Origin: CALAED01 sp937891035
Lineage (GTDB): Bacteria; Actinomycetota; Actinomycetes; Streptosporangiales; Streptosporangiaceae
Length of the DNA: 13,226 bases
Direction: 5' to 3'
Assembly: GCA_035642125.1 (NCBI GenBank)
Contig: DASQSZ010000079.1
Location: 1 to 13,226, forward strand
This document shows, in pieces, positions 6,176 through 13,080 of this stretch (the stretch's first letter is position 1; the number at the start of each line of letters is the position of its first letter). Under the pieces are notes generated by a model. The model saw only the letters and a program-made list of their open reading frames with translations, was not told where the DNA came from and did no database searches. Made by a program: the position numbers and the translations under genes.

Positions 6176-6726
6176 CGGGCTACCTGACGCTGGCCGCGCG
6201 TGCGCTGATCGCGACCGTGTTCGCCGCCGCGTTTCTCGGCAAGGTGCGCGGCGCGTCCCGGTTCGGCCGGTTCACCGAAACCATCGGCCGGTTGGCGATA
6301 TTGCCCGAGCGGGCGGCGAGGGGGGCGGCGCTGGCAATCGTGGCCGCCGAGGGCACCGCGGCGGTCCTGCTCGTCGTGCCCGCGACGGTACGCGGCGGGT
6401 TCGTCCTGGCCATCGCGCTGCTCGTGGTCTTCGTGGCGGTGGCGGTACGGGCGGTCCGCGGCGGGATCTTCGCCGAGTGCCGCTGCTTCGGCTCCAAGGG
6501 GGCGGTGATGGGTCACGCGATGATCGCGCGAAACCTCCTGCTCATCTCGATCGCCGCGCTCGGGCTTGCCGGAGCGGCCGTACCCACCGGCCACCTGCCG
6601 GCCGCGGCCGCCGCCACGCTGGCCGGAGCGGCGGGAGCGCTCGTCTTCGTCCGCGGCTACGACCGGGCGGTGGCGGCCCTCATGAAACGCCTGGTGACCC
6701 CGGCCGACGCGGAGGCCCACCAGTGA
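6172..6726 (+). CDS. MauE/DoxX-like membrane protein, candidate disulfide-formation helper
   Basis: The 184-residue integral membrane protein has about five hydrophobic segments, roughly residues 5-23, 51-70, 75-93, 120-139 and 144-160. Its pattern is MauE/DoxX-like: an FLGKVRG start region, then FAECRCFGSKG between segments, giving a Cys103-x-Cys105 pair matching the CGCFG motif of MauE-type proteins. MauE is linked to disulfide chemistry during methylamine dehydrogenase maturation. Here, beside a peptide with a Cys13-Cys17 pair, a role in forming or moving that disulfide is attractive but inferred. The GTG start at 6172 overlaps the peptidase stop and follows AGGAGG (6161-6166) by five bases. 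No thioredoxin-like partner is visible in the window. The stop overlaps the first copy of the 6723/6845 repeat. Confidence 0.85.
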   Translation: MTGYLTLAARALIATVFAAAFLGKVRGASRFGRFTETIGRLAILPERAARGAALAIVAAEGTAAVLLVVPATVRGGFVLAIALLVVFVAVAVRAVRGGIFAECRCFGSKGAVMGHAMIARNLLLISIAALGLAGAAVPTGHLPAAAAATLAGAAGALVFVRGYDRAVAALMKRLVTPADAEAHQ

Positions 6727-6750
6727 GCGAGCGTGAGGCACGCCGTGCGG
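6723..6750 (+). repeat. Direct repeat, copy 1 (28 bp, spans MauE stop)
   Basis: These 28 bases match 6845-6872 at 27 positions; the single difference is C versus T at repeat position 10. The copy begins with GTGAGCGAG and includes the TGA of the MauE gene. The other copy begins the ABC ATPase gene. The GAGCGAG-rich interval between them carries further related fragments. Confidence 0.9.
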
Positions 6751-6848
6751 GCTGGACTGAGGAGCGCGCGGAGCGAGGAACGAGTGAGCACGCGACGAGG
6801 GAAGGTCGCGCGGAGAGCGTGCCGAGCGCTGAGCGGGGGGTGCTGTGA
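6723..6848 (+). other. Repeat-bounded spacer with a 41-codon ORF overlapping both neighbours
   Basis: From GTG 6723 to TGA 6846-6848 a 41-codon frame stays open, rich in Glu, Arg, Ser and Ala (it begins VSEREARRAGWTEERAERG). It overlaps the MauE stop by GTGA at its start and the ABC ATPase start by GTGA at its end. It has no recognisable fold and looks like an inserted repetitive element that kept the reading chain unbroken. It may be translated merely to carry ribosomes across. I do not claim a functional peptide. Confidence 0.4.
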
Positions 6849-6872
6849 GCGAGTGTGAGGCACGCCGTGCGG
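6845..6872 (+). repeat. Direct repeat, copy 2 (28 bp, encodes ATPase N-terminus)
   Basis: This second copy supplies the GTG start and first nine codons (MSECEARRA) of the ABC ATPase, ahead of the conserved fold, which begins near IETVRICRRYG. Similar MSE.EAR-like starts in actinomycete proteins, as I recall them, suggest a dispersed intergenic repeat that lends start codons. Confidence 0.88.
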
Positions 6873-7825
6873 CCCCCGAGATCGGCATCGAGACGGTGCG
6901 GATCTGCCGCCGGTACGGCACGGTCCACGCGCTGGACCAGGTCAGCCTCACGGTGCCTCGCGGCCGGGTGCTGGGCCTGCTCGGCCACAACGGCGCGGGC
7001 AAGACCACCTTGATCGATATCCTGGCCACCGCCCGCAGACCGACCTCGGGCACCGCGCGGGTCGCGGGATACGACGTGGTCACCGAGGCGGCGCAAGTAC
7101 GCCGCCGCATCGGTCTGACCGGCCAGTTCGCCGCAGTGGACGAGCAGATCTCCGGACGCGACAACCTGGTGCTTGTGGCCAGGCTGTTGGGTGCGGGCCG
7201 CCGCGAAGCCCGGCGCCGCGCCGACGAGTTGCTGGAACGCTTCGACCTGACCGCGGCCGCCGGCCGCCCCGCCCGCTCGTACTCGGGCGGGATGCGCCGC
7301 CGGCTTGACCTGGCCGCGAGCCTGACCGGCCGGCCCGACGTGCTGTTCCTCGACGAGCCCACCACCGGGCTCGACCCGGCGGGCCGCATGGCCGCCTGGC
7401 AGGCCGTGGGCGGCCTCGCCCGCGAGGGGACCACGGTCCTGCTGACCACCCAGTACCTCGACGAGGCCGACCGGCTGGCCGACACCATCGCCGTGCTGGC
7501 CGACGGGAGGGTGATCGCGACGGGGACGCCCGCCGACCTGAAGGCCAAGGCGGGCGGGCGCACCGCCACCGCGCGACTGGCGGCCGTCGCCGATCTCCCG
7601 CTCGCCGTCCGCGCGCTGCGCGCCGCGGGCTTGGCCCCGGAGGCCGGCCAGGACTCCGCGCCCCCGGCGGTGACGGTCCCTGCCCCGTCCGCCCGCGACC
7701 TCGCGCTCATCGTGCGGGCCCTCGACGAGGCTCCGATCGGCACCTACGAGCTCGCGATGACCGAGCCCACGCTCGACGACGTCTACCTGTCCCTCATGGG
7801 CGACAAAGAGATGGAGCGGCGGTGA
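6845..7825 (+). CDS. ABC transporter ATP-binding protein (DrrA-type), probable lasso peptide exporter
   Basis: The 326-residue protein is a DrrA-like ATPase of an export system, the lasso 'D' function. Walker A is GHNGAGKT (47-54), the signature is YSGGM (146-150), Walker B is VLFLDE (166-171) and the D-loop is GLDPAG (175-180). The switch position is Gln203 in TTQYLDEAD rather than His, as is usual in DrrA-type antibiotic exporters. The C-terminal 90 residues, ending near TEPTLDDVYLSL, form the extension characteristic of this subfamily. The first nine codons come from the 28-bp repeat at 6845-6872, so the older start may have been elsewhere. The stop overlaps the permease start (GTGA). Together the two would export the mature peptide and give self-protection. 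The family is firm; the cargo is inferred from context. Confidence 0.93.
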   Translation: MSECEARRAAPEIGIETVRICRRYGTVHALDQVSLTVPRGRVLGLLGHNGAGKTTLIDILATARRPTSGTARVAGYDVVTEAAQVRRRIGLTGQFAAVDEQISGRDNLVLVARLLGAGRREARRRADELLERFDLTAAAGRPARSYSGGMRRRLDLAASLTGRPDVLFLDEPTTGLDPAGRMAAWQAVGGLAREGTTVLLTTQYLDEADRLADTIAVLADGRVIATGTPADLKAKAGGRTATARLAAVADLPLAVRALRAAGLAPEAGQDSAPPAVTVPAPSARDLALIVRALDEAPIGTYELAMTEPTLDDVYLSLMGDKEMERR

Positions 7826-8646
7826 CGGCGACGACACCGGCGACGACCCCGGCGACGACGCCTCCGGTGGCGTGGCGGGGCAGCGGCGCCGCCACGCAGA
7901 TTTTCGTGTTGACCGCGCGCTCGCTGCGCGCGGTCGCCCTGGATCCGCGGCTGGTCGTTGCCAGCCTCCTTGGCCCGCTGCTGATGCTGTTGATCTTCAG
8001 CCAGATCTTCGCCTCGGTCGCCGCGGCGCCGGGGTTTCCGGACGTGCGCTATATCGACTTCCTCGTGCCGGCGATCTTGGTCACCACCGCCGTTCAAGCG
8101 GGCTTCACCACCGCCGTCGGCCTCACCCAGGAGATGTCCGGGGGGATCGTCGCCCGGCTCCGCACCCTGCCGGTGCGGCCGGTATCGGTACTCGTGGCGC
8201 GCAGCCTGGCCGATCTGGCCCGCAATGGCCTCCAGCTCTTGGTGGTCATGGCGGCGGCGGTGGCGCTGTTCGGGTTCCGTCCGGCGGCGGGTGTGGCGGG
8301 CGCCCTGGCGGCGTGGGCGCTGGCCCTGGCCGTCGGCGGCTGCCTGGGCTGGATCTTCATCGCCTTGGCCTGCTGGATGCGCAGCGCCGAGCTGATGCAG
8401 GCCGTCGCCGGCGTCGCGACCTTCCCCCTGATCTTCGCCTCTAACGCCTTCGTCCCTGTCTCCGCGCTGCCCGACTGGCTGCGCCTGGTGTCTTTGGCCA
8501 ACCCGGTCACCTACGGCATCGAGGCGGCGCGCGGCCTGACCTTCGGCGAGCCCGCCGGCACCGCCGCCCTCACCGCGGTCGCCATCAGTCTGCTGGTGAC
8601 CGTGACCGCCGCCTGCGCCGCCGTCCACGGCTTCCGCCGCCGCTGA
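7822..8646 (+). CDS. ABC-2 type permease (DrrB-like), probable lasso peptide exporter
   Basis: The 274-residue membrane protein has the ABC-2 permease layout: about six hydrophobic segments (starting near residues 44, 77, 130, 155, 190 and 245), the amphipathic cytoplasmic stretch VARLRTLPVRPVSVLVARSL, and the late LANPVTYGIEAAR motif of DrrB-like drug exporters. It pairs with the ATPase encoded just upstream (GTGA overlap). A short ATTP repeat at the N-terminus precedes the fold. It is the last gene of the lasso operon; 14 bases after its stop the convergent methyltransferase gene ends. Confidence 0.92.
   Translation: MTATTPATTPATTPPVAWRGSGAATQIFVLTARSLRAVALDPRLVVASLLGPLLMLLIFSQIFASVAAAPGFPDVRYIDFLVPAILVTTAVQAGFTTAVGLTQEMSGGIVARLRTLPVRPVSVLVARSLADLARNGLQLLVVMAAAVALFGFRPAAGVAGALAAWALALAVGGCLGWIFIALACWMRSAELMQAVAGVATFPLIFASNAFVPVSALPDWLRLVSLANPVTYGIEAARGLTFGEPAGTAALTAVAISLLVTVTAACAAVHGFRRR
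7827..7862 (+). repeat. Three tandem 12-bp units in the permease N-terminus
   Basis: GGCGACGACACC, GGCGACGACCCC and GGCGACGACGCC lie head to tail and encode the ATTP-ATTP-ATTP stretch ahead of the conserved permease domain. The in-frame microsatellite probably varies in copy number without affecting function. Confidence 0.8.
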
Positions 8647-8664
8647 CGAGGGAGGGAACGTCAG
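8643..8664. terminator. Small dyad spanning both stop codons of convergent genes
   Basis: CTGACG (8643-8648) and CGTCAG (8659-8664) are inverted repeats around a 10-base loop and contain the permease stop and the methyltransferase stop. A 6-bp stem is weak, so it could at most help end transcription from both sides. Confidence 0.25.
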
Positions 8665-9341
8665 GCCGGCTTCCTGCCCATGAAAAGGCAGGTGTGGAAC
8701 GCCTTCCACGCGATCTCGACGTCGGTGAAACCGGCGGCCGCGTAGGCGGAAAGGTGGTCATCGACGCTCGGCAGCGGATAGTTGTGGTGGTGCTTCGTCT
8801 CCGGTCGCGGCGGTGCGAAGCGCGCCCGGACCGCGCGGAACAGCTTGTCCCAGACCTCGTCGGGCCCGGTGTGGTCGAGATTGACGAGCCAGCCTCCGGA
8901 AGCGAGCAGCGCGGTGGCCTCGCGGTAGAACGTGATGAGCCCCGCCCGGTCGAGGTGATGGGTGGCGCGCGAGGTCACGATCACGTCGACTCCGGCGGGC
9001 AGGCCCGCGGCGTCGAGGTCGGTCATGTCGCCCGGGCGGAACTCGACGCGCTCGGTGTGCGGCGCGAGCGACTCGCGAGCCCGGTCGAGCATCGCCTCGG
9101 AGGCGTCCGACCAGACGCCGCGCGCGGCGGGGAACTCCTCGAGAAAGCAGACGAGGAACGCGCCGGGTCCGCTGGCGATGTCGATGACCGTCCGCACCTC
9201 CGGGCGATCGGCCGCGACGAGGGCCGCGGCGAGCCGCCGGGGAAAGGCGAGCATGTCGCTCATCGCGTCGCCGGCCGTCCAGGCGGCGACGAACGTCGGG
9301 TCCCGCCAGGGGGCGGCGATCTGCCGTCCTTGCTCGGTCAT
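8661..9341 (-). CDS. Class I SAM-dependent methyltransferase
   Basis: The 226-residue product has a Rossmann methyltransferase fold. Motif I is VIDIASGPG (52-60), an acidic residue ends the second strand (Asp79 in WSDASEAML), GDMTDLD (104-110) marks the adenine side, and THHLDR (127-132) follows motif post-I. SAM binding is clear. The substrate cannot be told; a HHHNYP segment near the C-terminus is unusual. The ATG at 9341 overlaps the stop of the bicupin gene (ATGA), so the pair forms an operon. The gene points toward the lasso operon and ends 14 bases from it. No feature ties it to peptide methylation, and separate function with the cupin is more likely. Confidence 0.88.
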   Translation of the reverse strand: MTEQGRQIAAPWRDPTFVAAWTAGDAMSDMLAFPRRLAAALVAADRPEVRTVIDIASGPGAFLVCFLEEFPAARGVWSDASEAMLDRARESLAPHTERVEFRPGDMTDLDAAGLPAGVDVIVTSRATHHLDRAGLITFYREATALLASGGWLVNLDHTGPDEVWDKLFRAVRARFAPPRPETKHHHNYPLPSVDDHLSAYAAAGFTDVEIAWKAFHTCLFMGRKPA

Positions 9342-10363
9342 GCGCGTGCCGCCGCTTGCGCGCCGTCGCCGGTGTACTCCGGGGCGGCTTCGAGGAAGGC
9401 GACGTTGTCGTACCCGAGCAGCTTGAAGACGCGGTTTTGGCCGGACAGCAGCATCAGCGGCTCGTCGCCGGTGGCGAAATGCTGGGCCACCGTGTTGTGC
9501 GGCACGTACAAGGTGTCGCCCGGCTTGATCTCGTGCCGGGTCGGCTCGGTCGCGATCCGTGCGTAGTAGCGCTCGGCGATCTCCGCCTCCACCTCCCAAT
9601 GCAGGCTGTGGCCCGTGCCGGACAGCACGTACAGGACCTCGTCGGCCATCTGCCAGCGCCGGCCAGACCGGCTGCCCGCCGGGATGTCGAGCACGAACGC
9701 GTCGACGCTGAACGTCCGTACGCGGGAATGCCGCGGCGAGGACAGCACCCGCACCCGGCCGAGCGGGGTGGACTCCCACGTTGTGTCGGCCGGCTTGACG
9801 ACCTTCTGGCGATCCGCCACGCCCGGCGTCCACAGCCGGCTCCAGTCGACGCGCGGGCCGAACCGATGCTCATCCGCCACCGGGCCGCTGCGACCCTGCT
9901 GGATGAGGCCGAGGTACATCCACAGCGACTTGGCCTTCATGACGATGCAGCGCGCCTTCTCGTCATAAGGGTTGTAATGCCGGTGCACGGAGTCGGTGTG
10001 CACGAGCACCAGGTCGTCCTTGGCCCAGTCGTAGCGCTCGCCGTCATGGATCTCATAGCCGGCGCCGGCGAGGATGTAGAACGCCGCTTCGTTCTGGTGG
10101 CCGTGGCCTTGGTTGGCCGAGTGCGGTGGCAGCTCGACGAAATGCACCTGCAGGCTCTGGGTCAAAAACGGATCGTCGCCGGGACCGATCCGCCACCAGG
10201 TCCGCGACCGCTCCGAGTCGGCGGAGTGGCCGACCTTCCCGTCGTCGACCACGACGGTGTCGTCGCGCACCCGCGGCGCGGCCAGTTGCCTGCGGCGGAA
10301 CTCCCCGAGACCGTACGACTCCGACGTGATCCCGCGCAGGAACACCCGTCCGCCGTCTCCCAT
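9338..10363 (-). CDS. Bicupin protein, gentisate 1,2-dioxygenase-like
   Basis: The 341-residue protein has two cupin domains. The first (about 70-150) keeps the metal motif as His87-x-His89 with Glu92 (GHGHQNEAAFYILAGAG) and a later HTDSVHRHYN (His127/His129). The second (about 220-320) has DEVLYVLSGTG and KPGDTLYVPHNTVAQHF but lacks the His-x-His: the matching place reads RRWQM. So probably one metal centre remains, as in gentisate and related ring-cleaving dioxygenases, which it broadly resembles. The activity is unproven; a non-enzymatic or isomerase role is possible. The start at 10363 has GGAGG five bases upstream. It is co-transcribed with the methyltransferase gene. Confidence 0.8.
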   Translation of the reverse strand: MGDGGRVFLRGITSESYGLGEFRRRQLAAPRVRDDTVVVDDGKVGHSADSERSRTWWRIGPGDDPFLTQSLQVHFVELPPHSANQGHGHQNEAAFYILAGAGYEIHDGERYDWAKDDLVLVHTDSVHRHYNPYDEKARCIVMKAKSLWMYLGLIQQGRSGPVADEHRFGPRVDWSRLWTPGVADRQKVVKPADTTWESTPLGRVRVLSSPRHSRVRTFSVDAFVLDIPAGSRSGRRWQMADEVLYVLSGTGHSLHWEVEAEIAERYYARIATEPTRHEIKPGDTLYVPHNTVAQHFATGDEPLMLLSGQNRVFKLLGYDNVAFLEAAPEYTGDGAQAAARA

Positions 10364-10386
10364 GCCCGCCTCCGGCCAATTAGCTA

Positions 10387-10427
10387 TTGGTATGACCCTT
10401 TTACCAACCGCCCGATGCGACCGTCAA
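10387..10427 (-). promoter_or_regulatory. Promoter with a 6-bp dyad before the bicupin operon
   Basis: On the minus strand TTGACG (complement of 10422-10427) is a good -35 box; 16-18 bases on lies GGTAAAA as a poor -10. TTGGTA (10387-10392) and TACCAA (10402-10407), nine bases apart, form a perfect dyad covering that -10 region, a natural site for a repressor. Neither the protein nor the signal is identified. Confidence 0.5.
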
Positions 10428-10446
10428 TACGAGGCGAGGGCGAGCG

Positions 10447-12042
10447 CTATCGCAGGGGCTGGGCGTTGAACGTCTCGATGCCCAGCAGCGGGCGGATCAC
10501 CCGCTCGACGTCGCCGCGGACGAAGTAGCGCCGGAGCACGTCGGCACGCAGCGCGTTGCCGAGCGCGCCCATGATCATCCCTTGGTCGAGCGACAGATAG
10601 CGGTCGGCGACGCGGCCGCTGCGTACGGCGATGGCGTCCTTGAAGCCGCCGGGACCGTACAGCCCGGGGAAGTCGGCGCGCAGCCGGGCCAGGTTGCGCA
10701 TCGTCTCGGCCGGCGCGAACGGCAGCGCGAGAAAGGCCGCGTGCGGGGTCACGACGCCGTCGCCGTACGACGCGGGCCGCGGCTGGGCGGCCCGGCACCC
10801 GCCGAAGCCCGGGTCGACGGCGGTCCGCTCGAGGTCGGACGGGTAGCCGGCGGGGTCCATGCCCATCGCGTCCACACCCCACACGGTGTAGCCGCCGGTC
10901 GGGTCGCTGGCGGGGGAAAAGCCCCAGTAGCCGTACTCGGCGTCGGCGAGCCCGTGCACGATCTGACCGCGCACGTAGGCCGGATGGTTGACGCCCCAGC
11001 TGCGCGGCGCCCAGTCCTCCTCCGGCACGAACAGGCCGGGCATGAGCGCCTCGAACATGTCGCCGCCCCAGGTGGGCACGAACCGCAGACCCGCGTAGCG
11101 ATACGCGCCCTCGAACACCGGCACGCCCAGATGGCTCGTCCAAAAGCCGACCGGCCGCTGTTCGAGCCAGCCCCACTCGCAGGTCGGCGGGAAGGTCCGG
11201 TGCGGCGCGAAGTAGTGGGCGCGCGGCAACTGCCCGCGCGCGATGCCGATGTAGCTGGCGATGCGCGGCTCGGTGTTGAGGATGTCGTAGCGGTTGCAGG
11301 TGTACCAGACGTCGGGCCCGCGGCCCCGGAAGTTGTCCTTGACCGAGCAGCCGGCCGGCTCGGTGTCCCAAAAGCCGCCGCGGAGCAGGCCGGCCGGCAC
11401 GTCCGGGCCGCGCCCGAGCGCGTCGTAGAAGAAGCCGAAGTCCATCGGCGCGAGCAGCGCCCTGGCCGCGGTGCGCAGCCGCGGCTCGGCGTGTTCGACG
11501 ACCATGAGCGCGGCGGCGAGCCAGCCGTTGTCGACGCTCGACAGGAACGGCGTTATCGGACTGCCGTCCGGCGGCCAGGTGTGGAGCACCGCGCCTGTCG
11601 CTGTGTCGTACCAGTTGTAGAACATGCCCGACGCCGGGTGCCGGCCGACGCGGCTCAACCCGCGCAGCGTCACCGCCATCCTGCGGTAAGCGTCGCCGGC
11701 GGCGATGATTCCGGTGTCGCGGGCCACGACGGTGCTCCACAGGTACGCGCCGATGTTCGTGGGGGAGGTGTAGCCGCCGCGGCTCGCCGGTTCGAGCGCG
11801 CCGTCGATGTTGTCGTCGGGGAGCCCGCTCCGCTCGTCGACCATCGCGGCGAAGGCGTGCCAGGCGTCCCGGCCGTACTCCAGCAGCGTCGCGCGCTGTG
11901 CGGCGGTCAGCCGCGTCGCCGCCGGTTCGGTGGGGGGAGGGTCAGTGGTAGTACGGGCGGCGGCCGGCGGGGCGGCGAGACCGAGGGCCACGACGATGGT
12001 GGCGGCGGCGATCGTGCCGGCGGCGCGGCGACCGGATCTCAT
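10447..12042 (-). CDS. Secreted glycosidase with glucoamylase-type (Glycoamylase/DUF3131) domain
   Basis: The 531-residue protein starts with a Sec-type signal peptide: Arg at residues 2, 5 and 6, a hydrophobic stretch at 8-22, and a likely cut after PPAAA near residue 29. A polar Thr/Pro linker follows. The catalytic (alpha/alpha)6-type domain carries motifs of the bacterial glucoamylase-like family: YTSPTNIGAYLWS (91-103), FYNWYD (141-146), SSVDNGWLAAAL (168-179), MDFGFFYD, and later YGYWGFSPASDPTGGY and VTPHAAFLALPFAP. Relatives include endo-beta-1,2-glucanases, so an extracellular beta-glucan substrate is possible. The substrate is not readable from sequence. AGGGAG lies six bases before the ATG. 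The gene follows the dioxygenase gene by 21 bases in a likely operon near a LacI-type regulator, in keeping with sugar-induced expression. Confidence 0.82.
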   Translation of the reverse strand: MRSGRRAAGTIAAATIVVALGLAAPPAAARTTTDPPPTEPAATRLTAAQRATLLEYGRDAWHAFAAMVDERSGLPDDNIDGALEPASRGGYTSPTNIGAYLWSTVVARDTGIIAAGDAYRRMAVTLRGLSRVGRHPASGMFYNWYDTATGAVLHTWPPDGSPITPFLSSVDNGWLAAALMVVEHAEPRLRTAARALLAPMDFGFFYDALGRGPDVPAGLLRGGFWDTEPAGCSVKDNFRGRGPDVWYTCNRYDILNTEPRIASYIGIARGQLPRAHYFAPHRTFPPTCEWGWLEQRPVGFWTSHLGVPVFEGAYRYAGLRFVPTWGGDMFEALMPGLFVPEEDWAPRSWGVNHPAYVRGQIVHGLADAEYGYWGFSPASDPTGGYTVWGVDAMGMDPAGYPSDLERTAVDPGFGGCRAAQPRPASYGDGVVTPHAAFLALPFAPAETMRNLARLRADFPGLYGPGGFKDAIAVRSGRVADRYLSLDQGMIMGALGNALRADVLRRYFVRGDVERVIRPLLGIETFNAQPLR

Positions 12043-12063
12043 GGTTTCTCCCTGGGGGACGGG

Positions 12064-12948
12064 TCAACCGGCGAGGCGGGCTTGTTCCTCGGCCTTCATC
12101 CGGGCCTGGCGTAGGACGCGCTCGGGGACGATCTCCTCGCGCGGGGCTGTGGGGCGAAACTCGTAACTGGCGACGCCCAGGCCGCGCAGCACGGCCCGCT
12201 CGACGAGCGAGAAGTCCGCCGGATCCGGCCGATCGAACCGCATCGGCTCGGTCAGGTGGACCGGCGGGTTGGTGATGAGGCGCGGCCGGCGCAGCACGTT
12301 TTGCGACTTGGCGTGCAGCAGGTAGGGGTGGAGCAGGAAGACATCGCCCACTCGGCCGGTCGCCTCGACGAACTCCGTGCACTGGCCGACCAGTTCCCCC
12401 ACCGGGAACGCGTTGGGCGGCACCCCTTCGGGACGGGCGGCGAGGAAGCGCGCGACCGGCCCGACCGAGCCCGTGGCGACGAACGTCGCACCGCCCTGAT
12501 GCTCGACGTCCGACCAGAGCACTAAGGTGAGCAGGCCCTGTTCCGGCGAGTCGAGGAAGTGGCGGAAGAAGTCGCCGTCCTTGTGCCAGCCGGGCGATCG
12601 CGGCGACGCCGGTGCCCAGGGCCGGTCCGCGCCCTGCCACAGATTGACGATGAACCCGTCGCCCCAGGTGTACGGCGCGACGCGCTCTTCGCCGCCGACG
12701 AGATCGCACACCGCGTCCCACGCCTTGGGCGCGAACGTCTTGACGTCGATCTCGCGGTGCGTCGGCATGTGCACCGACGGTTCCGTCCAGCTCGACGGAT
12801 CGGCGGCGGCGTAACCGAGCCGGGTCCAGACGGTTTGCGTGTACTCCTCGGCCGCCTGCCGGGAGAAACAGTCGCGGATGACGACGTATCCCTTGTCGAG
12901 GAAATGCCGCTCCTGGTCGCCGGTGAGAACCCGGTAGCCAGACGCCAT
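12064..12948 (-). CDS. Phytanoyl-CoA dioxygenase (PhyH) family Fe(II)/2-oxoglutarate oxygenase
   Basis: The 294-residue protein has the PhyH double-stranded beta-helix. The N-terminal LDKGYVVIRDCFS motif is typical. The iron-binding His122-x-Asp124 is in GWHKDGDFF, the distal His (most likely His212) is in HPYLLHAKSQN, and the 2-oxoglutarate-binding Arg (Arg221 or Arg223) is in RRPRLITNPP. The enzyme would hydroxylate an unknown small molecule, decarboxylating 2-oxoglutarate. Its neighbours are a secreted glycosidase 21 bases downstream and a LacI regulator upstream, suggesting a carbohydrate-related or modified-sugar substrate. No good Shine-Dalgarno precedes the ATG at 12948 (upstream reads GCGTTAAGCC), so it may be weakly translated or leaderless. 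The family is firm, the substrate unknown. Confidence 0.87.
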   Translation of the reverse strand: MASGYRVLTGDQERHFLDKGYVVIRDCFSRQAAEEYTQTVWTRLGYAAADPSSWTEPSVHMPTHREIDVKTFAPKAWDAVCDLVGGEERVAPYTWGDGFIVNLWQGADRPWAPASPRSPGWHKDGDFFRHFLDSPEQGLLTLVLWSDVEHQGGATFVATGSVGPVARFLAARPEGVPPNAFPVGELVGQCTEFVEATGRVGDVFLLHPYLLHAKSQNVLRRPRLITNPPVHLTEPMRFDRPDPADFSLVERAVLRGLGVASYEFRPTAPREEIVPERVLRQARMKAEEQARLAG

Positions 12949-12974
12949 GGCTTAACGCTAATCGACCATTCCTG

Positions 12975-12988
12975 AGGTGTTTAGACCT
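12975..12988 (-). promoter_or_regulatory. Imperfect palindrome upstream of the PhyH gene, possible LacI-type operator
   Basis: AGGTGTTTAGACCT is a dyad of AGGT and ACCT arms with matched T/A inside (GGTnTnnAnACC). It lies 27 bases before the PhyH start in an AT-richer patch (12957-13012), next to a LacI-family gene. LacI operators usually have a central CG, absent here, so the assignment is weak. Confidence 0.3.
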
Positions 12989-13037
12989 TTTTGGCCATTT
13001 TGCGCGAAATGTTGCAGTCGGTCACGGTGAAAACCTG

Positions 13038-13053
13038 CCGGCACCCGTGCCGG
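13038..13053 (-). terminator. Terminator hairpin after the LacI-family gene
   Basis: Read on the minus strand, CCGGCA and TGCCGG form a 6-bp stem with a CGGG loop, followed by CAGGTTTTC. It begins 27 bases after the regulator's stop codon. Stem, short loop and a brief U-run fit an intrinsic terminator separating the regulator from the PhyH operon. Confidence 0.55.
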
Positions 13054-13080
13054 GACGCGCTCGCGGCGACGTTCGCCCTG

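Noticed and set aside
6723..6872. CRISPR array or insertion-sequence ends
   Set aside because: There are only two copies, no regular spacers, no inverted ends and no transposase; it fits a dispersed intergenic repeat better.
5608..7743. 711-codon open frame on the minus strand across the lasso operon
   Set aside because: It has low-complexity composition and overlaps four well-supported plus-strand genes.
10582..12114. 510-codon open frame on the plus strand opposite the glycosidase gene
   Set aside because: It is Arg/Gly/Ala-rich with no recognisable motif, a codon-bias shadow of the minus-strand gene, which has a signal peptide and family motifs.
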